A stretch of 64,000 nt of DNA from Muscardinus avellanarius (lineage: Eukaryota > Chordata > Mammalia > Rodentia > Gliridae), in the NCBI GenBank assembly GCA_963383645.1, contig OY726572.1:66324238-66388237 (forward strand). The letters are read 5' to 3'. The position numbers and the translations under genes were made by a program. Under the pieces are notes generated by a model, which made no database searches, had not been told where the DNA came from, and worked only from the letters and a program-made list of their open reading frames with translations. Shown piece after piece: positions 41,565 through 51,690 of this stretch; within the stretch, counting starts at the first letter, position 1; every line of letters begins with the position of its first letter.

Positions 41565-41940
41565 TTAGTCAGATTTCTGTTACTGTAACAAAATACCTGA
41601 AGTAATCAACTCATAAAGAAAAGCAATTAATTTTGGTCCACAGTTTTGGAAGTTCCAGTCCATGATAAGTGGGTCCCATTGCTTTCGGCCTCTGGTGAAG
41701 CAGTGCATCATTGTGGGGTACTTGGAGTGGAGCAAAATCACTTATGTCACAATCCTGGGGTCAAAGGGGTCAGGTCTCACAATTCCCATCAGGGACGTAT
41801 CCCCATGACCCAAGGCCTCCCATAACGTCCCCACCTCTTAAGGGTCCCACTGCCTCCCAGTAGCACCACCCTGAGAACCAAGTCTTTGACACATGCGCTT
41901 TGTGGTGGATATTCAGATCCAAATGAGAGCAATGTCTTTG
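41565..41940 (-). repeat. Rodent interspersed repeat, LTR/MaLR- or hAT-like (class uncertain)
   Basis: GTGTTAGTCAGATTTCTGTTAC, TAACAAAATACCTGAAGTAATC, GGAAGTTCCAGTCCATG, ACGTCCCCACCTCTTAAGGG and ATTCAGATCCAAATGAGAGC resemble a repeat common in rodent genomes. I am unsure of its class. Confidence 0.55.
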
Positions 41941-42089
41941 CTATGATTAGGCTGCCACCTTGTCTGGAAGCTGTGTGATAAGTAGCCCGCAGCGGGTGAC
42001 TTCATCCTCCCCTTAACTTTGCACACATGAACTCCCAAACCCTGTGCTGAAATGGGAGCTGTTCAGAAGCTGTGGTTGAAGGCTTTGCT

Positions 42090-42260
42090 AAGCAAACATC
42101 TGAGGATGGGCAGCATTGGCATTACCTGGGAGTTTGCTAGAAGAGTGGGGTCTCGGGGTCCTCCTGGTCCAATTGGACCAGAATCTGGACTCAAAAGCAT
42201 CCAGGTGGCTCCTAGGTAGGCAGATTCAGATTTGAGAAGGACTCATCTTGAGTGGTGATT
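42090..42260 (+). repeat. MER20-like hAT remnant
   Basis: ATGGGCAGCATTGGCATTACC, TGGGAGTTTGCTAGAAG and GAATCTGGACTCAAAAGCATCC resemble non-autonomous hAT-Charlie elements of the MER20/MER5 group. Confidence 0.5.
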
Positions 42261-42264
42261 TTCA

Positions 42265-43430
42265 GAACCACAGGTCGTGATCCACAGTGGGTTGGAAAAA
42301 CAAATCATGAGCTTCAAATGGAATTTTTAAAAAATGAGAGTAGAATAAAAAATATAGGCCACACTGGCTCAGTTAAGTGCTGGAGGACGGGCCTTTGCGT
42401 GTTCTGGACCCAAGCACTGGGGGGGGGGGGCGGTGGGACAGGGGATTGACTGTGGTGACCTCTGCTTGGCCCCGCCCACCCAGCCCCTCCCCAGCCACCC
42501 TGGGTTTCCTGTCACTGACCACACACACCTTGTAACCACACCCTGTGGCCCAAAGCCTGGACTTTGGGGTGTGGTGGGGAGAGCTGGATCCCAAAAGAGT
42601 GACTTTTAAAATAGGTTCTCCAGGTTTATTTTTCCCTGGCCCCCTCTCCTCCTTGCTTTTCCATCTCCTTGCCCCAGTTCCTCCTTCTCCTGTTCCTGTT
42701 CCAAGCTAGAAGGCGAAGCCAAGTGCAGCACATCAGAGAGTTTCTCTCTCTCCTCACACTGTAGATTTTTCTTGCCCAAGATCTCTTCACCCCATACTGA
42801 GAAGTTGAAAATAACCTGGCTGACCCCACGCCCGCAGAGCCATTCCCGCTCTGGCGGTGGGCCACCAGCCTGGAAAATTGATCTGCTCTTTGAACCTGGC
42901 ACTCCCCTGGAGACAGACCTGGGTCACTGCTAGAAGCTTCCGTGCTGCGGCAGCCCCGTAGAGTGGGGCGAGCAGAGGTGAGCGGGCAGGAGAGGGCAGG
43001 AGGTCTGGGCAGAGGCACTGGGAGGCCGGCTGCTCAGGCCACACAAGCAGGGCTGCCTGTGGCCATTCCTCCTTCCTCTTGCTCAGCCCCTGCTTCAGGT
43101 GGAAATGGAAGATCTGAAAATGTACCAGGGCTCTTTTCATTGGAAGTCTTTGGTTGTTGTTGTCATCATCCTCGCCATCCTCGTCAATCACTAAAAAAAT
43201 ATAGATGACAGGGTGATCACATGGCCTGGTTCAACGGGAACAATTGGGGTTCATACTTATTGTCTGGATAGACTACTTCATAGTGCCCCCTTTCATTTTC
43301 AATAATGTTTCAATATGGATTTTAAATGACTTTATTATCCTATATAACAAAACCAAACAATTTGCCAAAGGTCACAGAGCGAATAAAAAGTTTAGTTGGG
43401 ACTTGATCCAAATCATGTGCTTCTTCCAGA
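42265..43430. other. Intergenic, no gene seen
   Basis: A G run at 42,419-42,430. The rest is unique-looking sequence without exon structure. Confidence 0.5.
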
Positions 43431-43432
43431 AT

Positions 43433-43599
43433 GCTTCCCAGTCCTCCCATGATGCCTCATGCCCATCCCAAGTGCCTTCTCTCTTTCCCAAGATACCTCA
43501 TGCCCTTCCCAGGATGCCTCACTCCCTTCCCAGGATTCCTCATGTTCTTCCCAGGATGCCTCATGCCCTTCCCAGAATGCTTCATGGCCCTTCTAGGAT
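43433..43599 (+). repeat. 21-bp minisatellite, diverged
   Basis: The unit CCTCATGCCCTTCCCAGGATG recurs at 43,496, 43,517, 43,538, 43,559 and 43,580, with more diverged copies to the left. Because 21 is a multiple of three it lengthens an overlapping open frame (43,244-43,705) with a seven-residue LPRMPHA-like repeat. Confidence 0.88.
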
Positions 43600-44614
43600 T
43601 ACTTACTTTTTGCTTCTTCCACCTGGCAGGAAGGTTATGTGGGTCAGTGCGTGTGCACCTGTCAGCTGTGTTGTAGCCTCATCACAGGCCTTGAGAGCCA
43701 GTTAAATGGAGTCAGTTTACCTTCTAACCATCCCTTCCAGGCTTCAGGGCGTAGCAGAGCCCCCAGCAGTTTCTGAGGCCTCAGATCTCCCTTCATGGTG
43801 GGGAGGGCTGAGATGGAGGTTGTGTAGTTCAGGGGTACAGGATCTTTCCTTGGAGTGCTCTCCATTTTTGTCCTTCTCAGGCTTGCTCAGAACCCCACCT
43901 GTAGAAACAAACCTTTTTGAGGGTGGAAGACACACAGGCTCCCTCTTCTCATTCTCTGTGAGGGAGTGTGCAGGGGTGGTGTGGGCAGGTGGGCCAGAGA
44001 GCTAGCAGTGGGGTGGCAGAGTTGGATGGCAGCAGAGGCTGGTGCTTTGCATGCAGAAGGGCCTTGATTATGGGACAGAAGGACATTAGCTGCAGGTGGT
44101 GTGCTCTGGCAGTTATTTCCCCTTGAACTTGGACTTGGCATTGGGGACAACTTTGAGGCACAAGACCACCCCAAAGGCTCCAGGTATCCTCGTTCCTCCA
44201 GGCCACCCGTGGGTACTGAACTGCTGACAGGCTTCTGGCTCTGGAGGAGGTATAGGAAGCCTGGATCTGGTCCCAGTCCCTGATATTTTGCTGGGAATAT
44301 GCTACATCTAGTCCAAGGGGTGTGACTAAAATACAGGTGAGGGGCTCTGCAGAATGCCTCTTTCAGGGAGAACACATTTATGAACAATCACATACTCTGT
44401 GAACACCCATGCACAAAACAAACACCCCACTAACATCTGATACCTTGTACATATTTATCCTCATATAGGTACCATCCACACCCATATCCTCACACCTACA
44501 TACACATGTACCCACACAAGGTCACCTCATCACCTGCACTTCTATATACATATGCGTGTACACTCATGCATGCACGCCGATACGCACACACCCTGCATAA
44601 CGGGTGCTCACATG

Positions 44615-45022
44615 TGCAATGTTCTCTAACCAGTCATGCAGAAATGGGGAATGGTTTCTTGCCGTGAAAGGGAGAAGATGGAAAGACCTGGGGAACATTA
44701 TGCTAAGTGAGATTAGCCAAGCACAGAAAGAGAAGGAACATATGTTTCTCTAATATGCTCAAGCTAGGGAGTATTAGGGATACCAGGGGGACTCCAGATA
44801 ATGGAGGGGAAAACTCAGTGAAGCCAGAGGGAGGTTTATTAATGGAAAAGCTACATTCAACTATGTGCATACATGTGAGTATAACATTGTTAACCTGGAC
44901 ACTCAGTATTGGGAGGGAGGGAAATGGGGGAAGCAGGGAGGGCACCAAGCACGGTGTGAATATATACCATTGTCAAGGTGATCCACATTGTGATGTGAGA
45001 CTATGGTGCACCAATAAAAAAA
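44615..45022 (+). repeat. 5'-truncated L1 3' end
   Basis: GGAAAGACCTGGGGAACATTATGC, AAGTGAGATTAGCCAAGCAC, CACTCAGTATTGGGAGGGAGG and TGGTGCACCAATAAAAAAAAAA match other L1 3' ends in this window (51.3-51.46 and 52.0-52.3 kb). It ends in a short poly(A). Confidence 0.85.
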
Positions 45023-45025
45023 AAA

Positions 45026-46400
45026 GGGAGAGAGGTGCTGGTCTCTGAGAACAGGGGCTGTGTGTGGAGAGCAGCTTGGTCCTTGGAACTAGGAGGCTCG
45101 GGAGTGCTGAGCGGGCATGGTCGGTGGCGCTTGGATCTCAGGTACAGCAGGAAGGGCAGGGGCTGGCATGACCAAGGCATCCTCACCTAGGCTTGAACTT
45201 TTGTGTACACCCTTCTGTCCCAAGAGACAAACCTCTTCGTACCTCTTCTGCCCCAGGCCCTCTCTGCTCCTGACTTATTTAGAGAGAACATATTACTTAC
45301 AAAAAGAAACTCAAATCACATCATCAGACTTCTTTCCAGCAATGACATATGCTAGAAGACAGAAAAATCTTATTTTTAAAATTTCAGGTTCTCCCCACAG
45401 AGTTTTGCCAGGGGACACAAAGGGCAGGCCCTATATCCACTCTTGGATTAGAAGGTAGGACAGAGAAAACCTCTAGTGACCCTTTTGGGGTCAAGGTCAA
45501 GTAGTAAGATCTTGGAACACCTCAGCAAAGGAGCCGCACTGGCCTCAAGCCCGGGGGGGATGGGAGGTGGAAGAATTAGGGCAAGCAGGAGGCGAAGAGG
45601 GCGTGCCTGGTGGGGAGGAGCTCCAGCGCAAGGTCCTGAGGCCAATGCGCTGGTATTTGGCAACTGCGTGGCCGCATTCAGATGTTCTGCGTGGCTATGT
45701 CAGAGGTCGGTCCTGGCCAGGGTTGGGATCAGCCAGTCAGTATCAGGGTAGGTCTGTGGCCACGGTTGTGGTCGGCCTGAGGTCACATTGATGTGACTAG
45801 ACCTGGGCTGAACAGGAAGAAGCAGTTTCCTCTGGCTGTAAGTGGTGGAAGAGACATGTATCCAGGCCTGTGTCCTTGCGAGGTCCCGCCCATGAAGTCT
45901 TTCTCAGCTGCTCCTCCAAGGGAGATTAGTGTTCTGTCTTGACACCAACAGTTCTGAGTTCCAGCTCCTGGTCAAGGCCTGGGGTGGGGGAAGCACAACT
46001 AACACAACATGAGTGCCCACAGCTGGAGCAGAACCGCCTCCTGTACACGGCCGTATGAGGAGCCTAAGAAGCCTATGCGGCCACGGCACATGGTTTCTCC
46101 CTTTCAGGGCTTGGCATCCGAAGCCAGGCTTTGGCGTGGGATTTACCATGACTGGGGCTCTTCAGATGTGAGGCAGGTGACTATGGGCTGTGTCTGGACA
46201 TAACAACCTTGACCTATTGATATATGAAGGAAGGTTGACCAAGAACCAACACCTACAGCACTCAGGTGAATTCAAGCAAAGGAGCCATGTGCACGGGTAG
46301 AGGATCAAGCCGCCTTCGGGGATGCTCTATGCAAGTGTTACATATGTACCTTAGTGGTAGCAGGATTGCCTGGGAAGCCTTGGGTTCAAGGCTAAGACAA
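45026..46400. other. Intergenic, no gene seen
   Basis: Unique-looking sequence; nothing supported. Confidence 0.5.
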
Positions 46401-46768
46401 AGGATGTTGTAATGTTTATGAGGTCTCTGTTCCTTTTTGTGACAGAATAATCTTCTATCACATGGATAAGCCCCATTTTATTTATGTATTTCTTAAATGG
46501 TGGGTTCTTGCCACTGTTTGGCTATAGTGATATAACGCTGCTATGCACACTTATATAGGAGTTTTGTCTGAAAAATATGGTTTCAATTTTCTTATTTAGA
46601 AGCAACAAAAATAACTGGGCCATATGGTAACGATTCAGTGTTCTGAGGAACCCCAAACTGTTTTCCATACTGCTGCACCACTTTGTATCCTGTCAGCGGG
46701 GTATGAGGATTCCTACTTGTGATGGTTAACCTGAATTTTCAACTTAACTGATTAAGGGACACCTAAGA

Positions 46769-46980
46769 GCTGGGCACGGTGGCCCATGCTTGTAATTTCA
46801 GTTTTTATGAGGTTGAGACAGGAGAATTGCAGGTTTGAGGCCAGTCATAGCAATTTAGTGAGGCCCTCAGCAACTTAGTAAGACCCTGTTTCCATAAGTT
46901 AATAAATAAATGAATGAATGAATGAATAGGGATGGGGTGCAGCTCAGATGTAGAATGTGCCTGGGTTCATTTGTTCATTT

Positions 46981-46987
<7 letters not shown>
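46769..46987 (+). repeat. MEN-type SINE inside the LTR
   Basis: GCTGGGCACGGTGGCCCATG opens a diverged B1 half. The linker is (AATG)n, and GGGATGGGGTGCAGCTCAG is the ID half. Confidence 0.85.

Positions 46988-47025
<38 letters not shown>
46988..47025 (+). repeat. (CA)n microsatellite
   Basis: About 19 CA units at the tail of the preceding SINE. Confidence 0.95.
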
Positions 47026-47027
<2 letters not shown>

Positions 47028-47761
47028 CTAGTATTACGTGACTTTGAAATGATTGGCAGGTCGAACAGCAGATTGAGGAGGAAGTCCCGCCCTCACTGTG
47101 GGTGGCACTGCCCAAGATTCTGGGGGACTTGGATGGGATTAAGGATGGAATAAGGAGGAAGTGGAGTGAAGGCAAACGCTGTTCTCCCTGAGTGAAGGTG
47201 CACTGGCTCCTGCCTGGGATGTTGGATTTCAACCCCTTTGCTTATTGAACTGGACTTGCATTAATTATTCAATGGGAAGTTTCCTGGCCTTTCCATCTAG
47301 GTCTGGAACTGCATCATTGGTAGCCGCTATTCTGAGACTCCAGACCTTGGACTGCTGGACCAGCTGCCTGTTCCTCCAGCCCTCTGTGTGCAGCTGGTCA
47401 CTTGGAGAACATTGCTTTTGAGAGTAAGCCGATTTGATAAATCTCCTTTTATAACACACATATCCTGTGAATTCTGTTATTCTACTGAACCTTGACTAAT
47501 AGATGTCTCCACAATGTCTCTCAAATTTGCTCTTTCTGATTTTTTAATCCCAGCCCTCCCAGTAGGTATAAAGTGGTATCCTTTTGTGGTCTACATGGTC
47601 TTCTCACGCTCTTGATAGTGTCATGTGATGCACAAACCATTTTAATTTTCATCAAATACAACTTGTTTATGCTTTATTTAGCTGCTTGTACTTTTATTGT
47701 AATATTTAAGAAACTTGAATATTCTAAGGTCAGAAAGACATGCCTATTTATTATTCTTATT

Positions 47762-47961
47762 TTTGTGTGTATGGCACTGGGGATTGAACCCAAGGACATC
47801 CTACCTCTGGCTACACCTGCAGCCCAATTTTTAATTTTTATTTTGAAAAAGAGTCTTGCTAGATTGAAGAGTCTCACTACTTGCTGAGGCTGTCCTCGAA
47901 CCTGCAATCCCGTCTCAGCCTCCCAAGTACTGAAATTACAGATGTGTATCACCACACTCTG
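47762..47961 (-). repeat. MEN-type SINE with 17-bp target duplication
   Basis: GGCACTGGGGATTGAACCC through CAGATGTGTATCACCACAC in reverse. TGCCTATTTATTATTCT (47,741-47,757) and TGCCTATTTGTTATTCT (47,962-47,978) flank it with one mismatch. Confidence 0.88.
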
Positions 47962-48360
47962 TGCCTATTTGTTATTCTAAAAATTTTATTTTTTAATTGT
48001 TACAAGTGTTTTTGATACATTCAAATATATTGCATATATTTTAGTTGTATAACATAATGTTTTGACATATTTTAGTGAAACAGTTACTATAGTCAAGCAA
48101 ATTAACAAACATACTGCTTCATCTATTTACCTTTCTTGTCCTTCTTTTTATCTTGGGATAAGATTTTTAAAAATCTCCTATCTTGGTAAATTGCCAGGGT
48201 ATATATAGCACAGTAATATGATTGTGGGCCTCATATTGTATTTTAGATTTATTCTTTCTTCATAACTGCAACATTTCCCCTTAGGATGTGTATCTTTCTA
48301 TTCTTGGTTCTCCCTCATACTAGTAACTGTGCACTGATTCTATGTGTTTTATTTTTTAGA

Positions 48361-48681
48361 TTTCACAAAAGTGGAGGTCTTGTGCTGCCTGATTTTAAAA
48401 CATATTACAAACAGCAGTAAACAAAACAGTATGGTGCTGGCATAAAGACAGACACACCAAAGAGTGGAGTAGAATAGGGGCCGGAAATCAACCTGTACCT
48501 AAAGATCTAACCTTTTCTGAGGTTGCCAAAAACACAATGAATCAAGGACAGTCTCCTCCACAAACATTGTTTGGAGAACTGGATATTCACTTGTGAAAGA
48601 ATACAATCAGATAATTATTTCATACCATACACAAAAATCAACATAAAATGGATTAAAGAATTAGACTCAAAACTAAAGTAG
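48361..48681 (+). repeat. Host L1 ORF2 segment, left of the young L1-derived insertion
   Basis: ATGGTGCTGGCATAAAGACAG, GGAAATCAACCTGTACCTAA and AATCAACATAAAATGGATTAAAG are sense ORF2 landmarks. The segment ends at the target sequence AACTAAAGTAG. L1 sequence from further 3' resumes at 51,691, so this copy also lacks some internal ORF2. Confidence 0.8.
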
Positions 48682-49469
48682 GAGGACTTCCGGGAAGATG
48701 GCGACCGAGAAAAGCGGGGCTTGAGAGTCCCGCTAACAACCAATCTCCATTACCACAAAAAGAGCGCCTTTCATAGCCAGAAAACACCATCACCAGAAAA
48801 ACAAAAAAAACCACCAGGCTCCAGAGAGAAAGCGGACTGAGAACAGAGCTCAGGGCCAGAGGAGACACACGAGCCCGAGGACGCGGCAGCAGCGCCATAC
48901 TGCCGGCGGCAGCGGCGAACTCAACGGACAGCTACAGCAAGCCAGGTGAGCCGCTGCGGAACAGCCAGGCGGGATCTTTCGGCGCAGACAGCATTTAAAG
49001 CTCCCAGTGGCTGAGCTCAGCACACGCTGCAGGGATTCAGAGTGGAAATCAAAACCAGAGAAGAAAAAATACGCCAGCCTCATGGCCGAGGGCGTGGCAG
49101 AGGTGCCATATTGCCACCGGCGGCGGCAGCAGCAGTGAATTCACCGAGTCCAGTACAGCTACATCTGCGTACTCAAGAACAGTGAGTCAAATTGCGGGCC
49201 ACAGAGGAGAAATCGCAGTATTGGGCCTCCTGGGACTTGACCCAGGAGTGGTGGTGGCAGAGATATCACACCATAGGAGAACGTGCAACCTGGCACCCCC
49301 CATAGTTTAAAGCAGCCTCTATCGACTCCCTGGGTCAGAGACTCTGTGATACAACCCAGTAAAGGAGTAGTGGGGTCTGAGATAATACAGACTCGAGATC
49401 CAGAGCACCTTAAGTGAAGCCATAGTGACCCAAGGGAAGAACCCAGAGAAGGCACAAACCTCCGAAATC
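48682..49469 (+). promoter_or_regulatory. 5' UTR / internal promoter region of the L1-derived element
   Basis: It begins GAGGACTTCCGGGAAGATGG. AAGATGGCG at 48,695-48,703 is a YY1-type site about 14 bases from the 5' end; human L1 places a YY1 site in the same position. Two related GC-rich segments rich in CGGCGGCAGC lie at about 48,877-48,945 and 49,085-49,170. Promoter function is inferred. Confidence 0.6.
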
Positions 49470-50387
49470 ATGGGAAAGAGGAATAACACTGGAGTAATGA
49501 ATGTGCACAACCCCACAACATCAGAACCTGATAAAACAGAAAATCAGAGATTTCTAGAAGATCAAATCAGGAAAATAACTGTAGAAATACTGGAGGTGCT
49601 TCGAAAAGAACTCAGAGAGAGCCAAAAAGAGATAAAGGATGCAATTAATGAAGTAAAGGCCTCAATTCAAAGCACAAACAACCGATTAGACCACATGGAG
49701 AACAGAATCTCGCTCTTAGAAGATGAGCAATCCAAAAATGAATGCATAGTTTCTAATCTAGAAAAAAATATCCAACAGCAGGAATCTGACATTGAAGAAA
49801 TATGGGCCCATCTTAAGAGAGCTAACCTAAGAATAATTGGAATAGAGGAGGGAAAAGAAAGTGATACCAAAGGGATCAACAATCTCTTCAAGGAAGTAAT
49901 AGCAGAAAATTTTCCAAATATAGAGCAAGAGGTTGATACACAGATCCAGGAAACTTATAGAACTCCCTTTAGACAGGATCAGAGAAGAGGATCCCCACGC
50001 CACATCATTGTCAAAATGACCAATGTGGAAGCCAAGCAGAGAATCTTAAAGGCAACAAAAACAAAGGGCCAAGTGACATTCAGAGGCAAACCAATTAGAA
50101 TTACTCCAGACTTCCCAAACCAAGTCATGAGAGCCAGAAGGGCTTGGAGTAACATATTCCAAACTCTGAAAGAAAACAACTTCCAGCCAAAAATGTCCTA
50201 TCCAGCAAAACTTTCTATCAAATTAGATGGAGAAATAAGAAGCTTCCATGACAAACAGAAACTGAAGGAATTTATGTCTTCAAAACCAGCGCTAGAGAAA
50301 ATACTTAAAGAGATTAACTACAAAGAAGAAATAGGTAACACTCACCAGAACCAGAGAAACAAGAGTTTCCATCCAACAGACAACTAA
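49470..50387 (+). CDS. L1 ORF1p-like RNA-binding protein (305 residues, open)
   Basis: L1 ORF1p is the trimeric RNA chaperone of the L1 ribonucleoprotein. I prefer the ATG at 49,470 (MGKRNNTG), because MGK is the usual ORF1 start; an in-frame ATG at 49,425 would add 15 residues. Residues about 25-125 are charged with heptad character (RFLEDQIRKITVEILEVLRK, NRLDHMENRISLLEDEQSKN), the expected coiled coil. The middle and C-terminal domains follow: LRIIGIEEG, RTPFRQDQRRGSPRHIIVKM, TFRGKPIRITPDF, and RARRAWSNIFQTLKENNFQP ahead of YPAKL. The family is usually about 330-380 residues, so this is slightly short at the N-terminal side. It ends TAA at 50,388-50,390, and no ORF2 follows. Confidence 0.85.
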   Translation: MGKRNNTGVMNVHNPTTSEPDKTENQRFLEDQIRKITVEILEVLRKELRESQKEIKDAINEVKASIQSTNNRLDHMENRISLLEDEQSKNECIVSNLEKNIQQQESDIEEIWAHLKRANLRIIGIEEGKESDTKGINNLFKEVIAENFPNIEQEVDTQIQETYRTPFRQDQRRGSPRHIIVKMTNVEAKQRILKATKTKGQVTFRGKPIRITPDFPNQVMRARRAWSNIFQTLKENNFQPKMSYPAKLSIKLDGEIRSFHDKQKLKEFMSSKPALEKILKEINYKEEIGNTHQNQRNKSFHPTDN

Positions 50388-50599
50388 GATTGGTTATCTG
50401 TGGAGATTCATTATTTATGTTAGTCTTTTACCTATCTCTAAATGGTATTGTTTGCCTTTATTGTTGTTAATTTTTAGGATTTCTAGTTGGAATATTAATA
50501 TACCTTCAGATAAAGCATTTGGAAATATTTTATCCAATTCTATTAGTAACTTTTAACTCTGTTTACATTGTCTTTGGATATACAATATTTTCTTTTATT

Positions 50600-51075
50600 T
50601 TTTAGGGAGTTTGTATATTCTTCTGTTGCCTGTGCCATTGAAATCATATCCAAGTAATCACTGCCAATTTCAATGTTGTGAGGTTTTATGACCCAGATTT
50701 TCTCCTAAAAGTTTATAGTCTTAAGATTTATATTTAGGTCTTTTATCTATTTTGAGTTAATACTTGTATATGGAATTAGGTAAAGGTCCAATTTTATTCT
50801 TTTCCATGTAATTATTATTTTTCAACAATATTTAGTTAAAAGATTATTATTTCCACCACCAAATGTTCGTGGAAACCTTGTCAAAAATAACTTGACAATA
50901 TAGGGAAGAATTTAGCTCTAGGCTTGTATTTAACTCCAATGGTCTATATATCTGCCTTTAGAACAGTACTACACTGTTTCAATTATTATAGCTTTATATG
51001 ATTTAATCAGAAAATATATATCTGCTAGCTTTGTTCTTTTTCAAGATCGTTTTGGGTATCTAGAATTCATATTCC
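50600..51075 (-). repeat. Old L1 ORF2 fragment, reversed, inside the L1-derived element
   Basis: On the + strand the order is GTTGCCTGTGCCATTGAAATC, GTCTTTTATCTATTTTGAG, AATGGTCTATATATCTGCC, TTATTATAGCTTTATATG and GCTAGCTTTGTTCTTTTTC. This is the reverse complement of a diverged L1 ORF2 3' part. It sits between ORF1 and the sense 3' end. Confidence 0.82.
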
Positions 51076-51290
51076 ATATTAGGATAGATTTTTTTCTGAA
51101 ACATAAATATATAAATATATGATAGTTTCACCTAAAAAAACAGAAAAAAATATGCTCTAGTAAGAAAGAAAGCAAAAAGAAATATTGAAATACTATCTTT
51201 AAATCATCAAACGCTTGGTATCAGACAAATGAAACTGTTATGTGAGATTATCATTTTTAATTTTGGATAAATTGCTATAATACTAGATGT

Positions 51291-51464
51291 CAACCACTAA
51301 GCCAAGCATGGGAGGGAGGGATGGGGAGAGAATGGGGTGGGGATCGGGTGGGGGCTGACTGGGCAATGTGTGCATGTATGTCTACAAAAGTTTGTATCCC
51401 ACTATGATGTATGAATACAGTGCACCAATAAAATAAAATAAAATTAAAAAAAAAAAAAAAAAAA
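51291..51464 (+). repeat. 3' end and poly(A) of the L1-derived element
   Basis: A G-rich tract (GGGAGGGAGGGATGGGGAG at 51,311) and CTACAAAAGTTTGTATCCC lead to TGCACCAATAAAATAAAATA and about 22 A. G-rich tracts near the 3' end are typical of L1 3' UTRs. Confidence 0.8.
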
Positions 51465-51475
51465 AACTAAAGTAG

Positions 51476-51679
51476 GCTGGGCGGGGTGGTGCATGCTAGT
51501 AATCCCCGTGCTTTGGGAAGCGAAGACAGGAGGATGGCACTGGTTCGAAGCCAGCCTCGCTGGCCTAAGATACCCTATTTCCAAATAAAAATATAAAATT
51601 GGTCTGGAAGTGATGCCCGGAGGTAGAAGGGTTTCCAGGAACCCCAGTACCACCAAACCAAGCCAAACCAAACAAAAAA
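51476..51679 (+). repeat. MEN SINE abutting the L1-derived element
   Basis: GCTGGGCGGGGTGGTGCATG starts directly after the L1 target copy. The ID half GGTCTGGAAGTGATGCCCGG and a CAAACCAAAC-type tail follow. AACTAAAGTAG (51,465-51,475) and AACTAAACTAG (51,680-51,690) flank it. Confidence 0.9.
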
Positions 51680-51690
51680 AACTAAACTAG

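Larger units (their letters stand above)
46718..47503 (+). repeat. ERVL/MaLR-type solitary LTR (contains a SINE and a (CA)n run)
   Basis: It opens TTGTGATGGTTAACCTGAATTTTC and ends CCTTGACTAATAGA. Inside are CCCGCCCTCACTGTGGGTGG and GATAAATCTCCTTTTATAAC. This is the usual layout of a widespread mammalian LTR with TGTGATGGTTAA and CTGACTAATA ends. The subfamily is not assigned, and no retroviral coding sequence is attached. Confidence 0.65.
46403..48355 (-). repeat. Old L1 3' ORF2/UTR, reverse, split by an LTR and a SINE
   Basis: TGGATAAGCCCCATTTTATTTATG, CCCCAAACTGTTTTCCATACTGC (to 46,717), then CCCAGTAGGTATAAAGTGGTATCC (47,553) and GATGCACAAACCATTTTAATTTTC are consecutive reverse-strand L1 landmarks. 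They are separated by the inserts listed below. The stretch after 47,979 is less certain but L1-like. Confidence 0.75.
48682..51464 (+). mobile_element. LINE-1-derived, ORF1-only (HAL1-like) retrotransposon with target duplication
   Basis: The element has four parts: a GC-rich 5' UTR (48,682-49,469), an uninterrupted ORF1 (to 50,387), about 900 bases that include a reversed L1 ORF2 fragment, and an L1 3' end (51,291-51,442) with a poly(A) run to 51,464. The 13-mer AAAACTAAAGTAG flanks it on both sides (48,669-48,681 and 51,463-51,475), allowing for overlap with the tail. ORF2 is absent, so it would need the L1 reverse transcriptase in trans. HAL1 is the known name for ORF1-only L1 derivatives, and this assignment is an inference from the layout. 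The open ORF1 and exact target repeats suggest insertion more recent than the surrounding L1 copies. Confidence 0.82.

Noticed and set aside
48682..49469. CpG-island promoter of an unknown gene
   Set aside because: The GC-rich segment is the 5' UTR of an L1-derived element.
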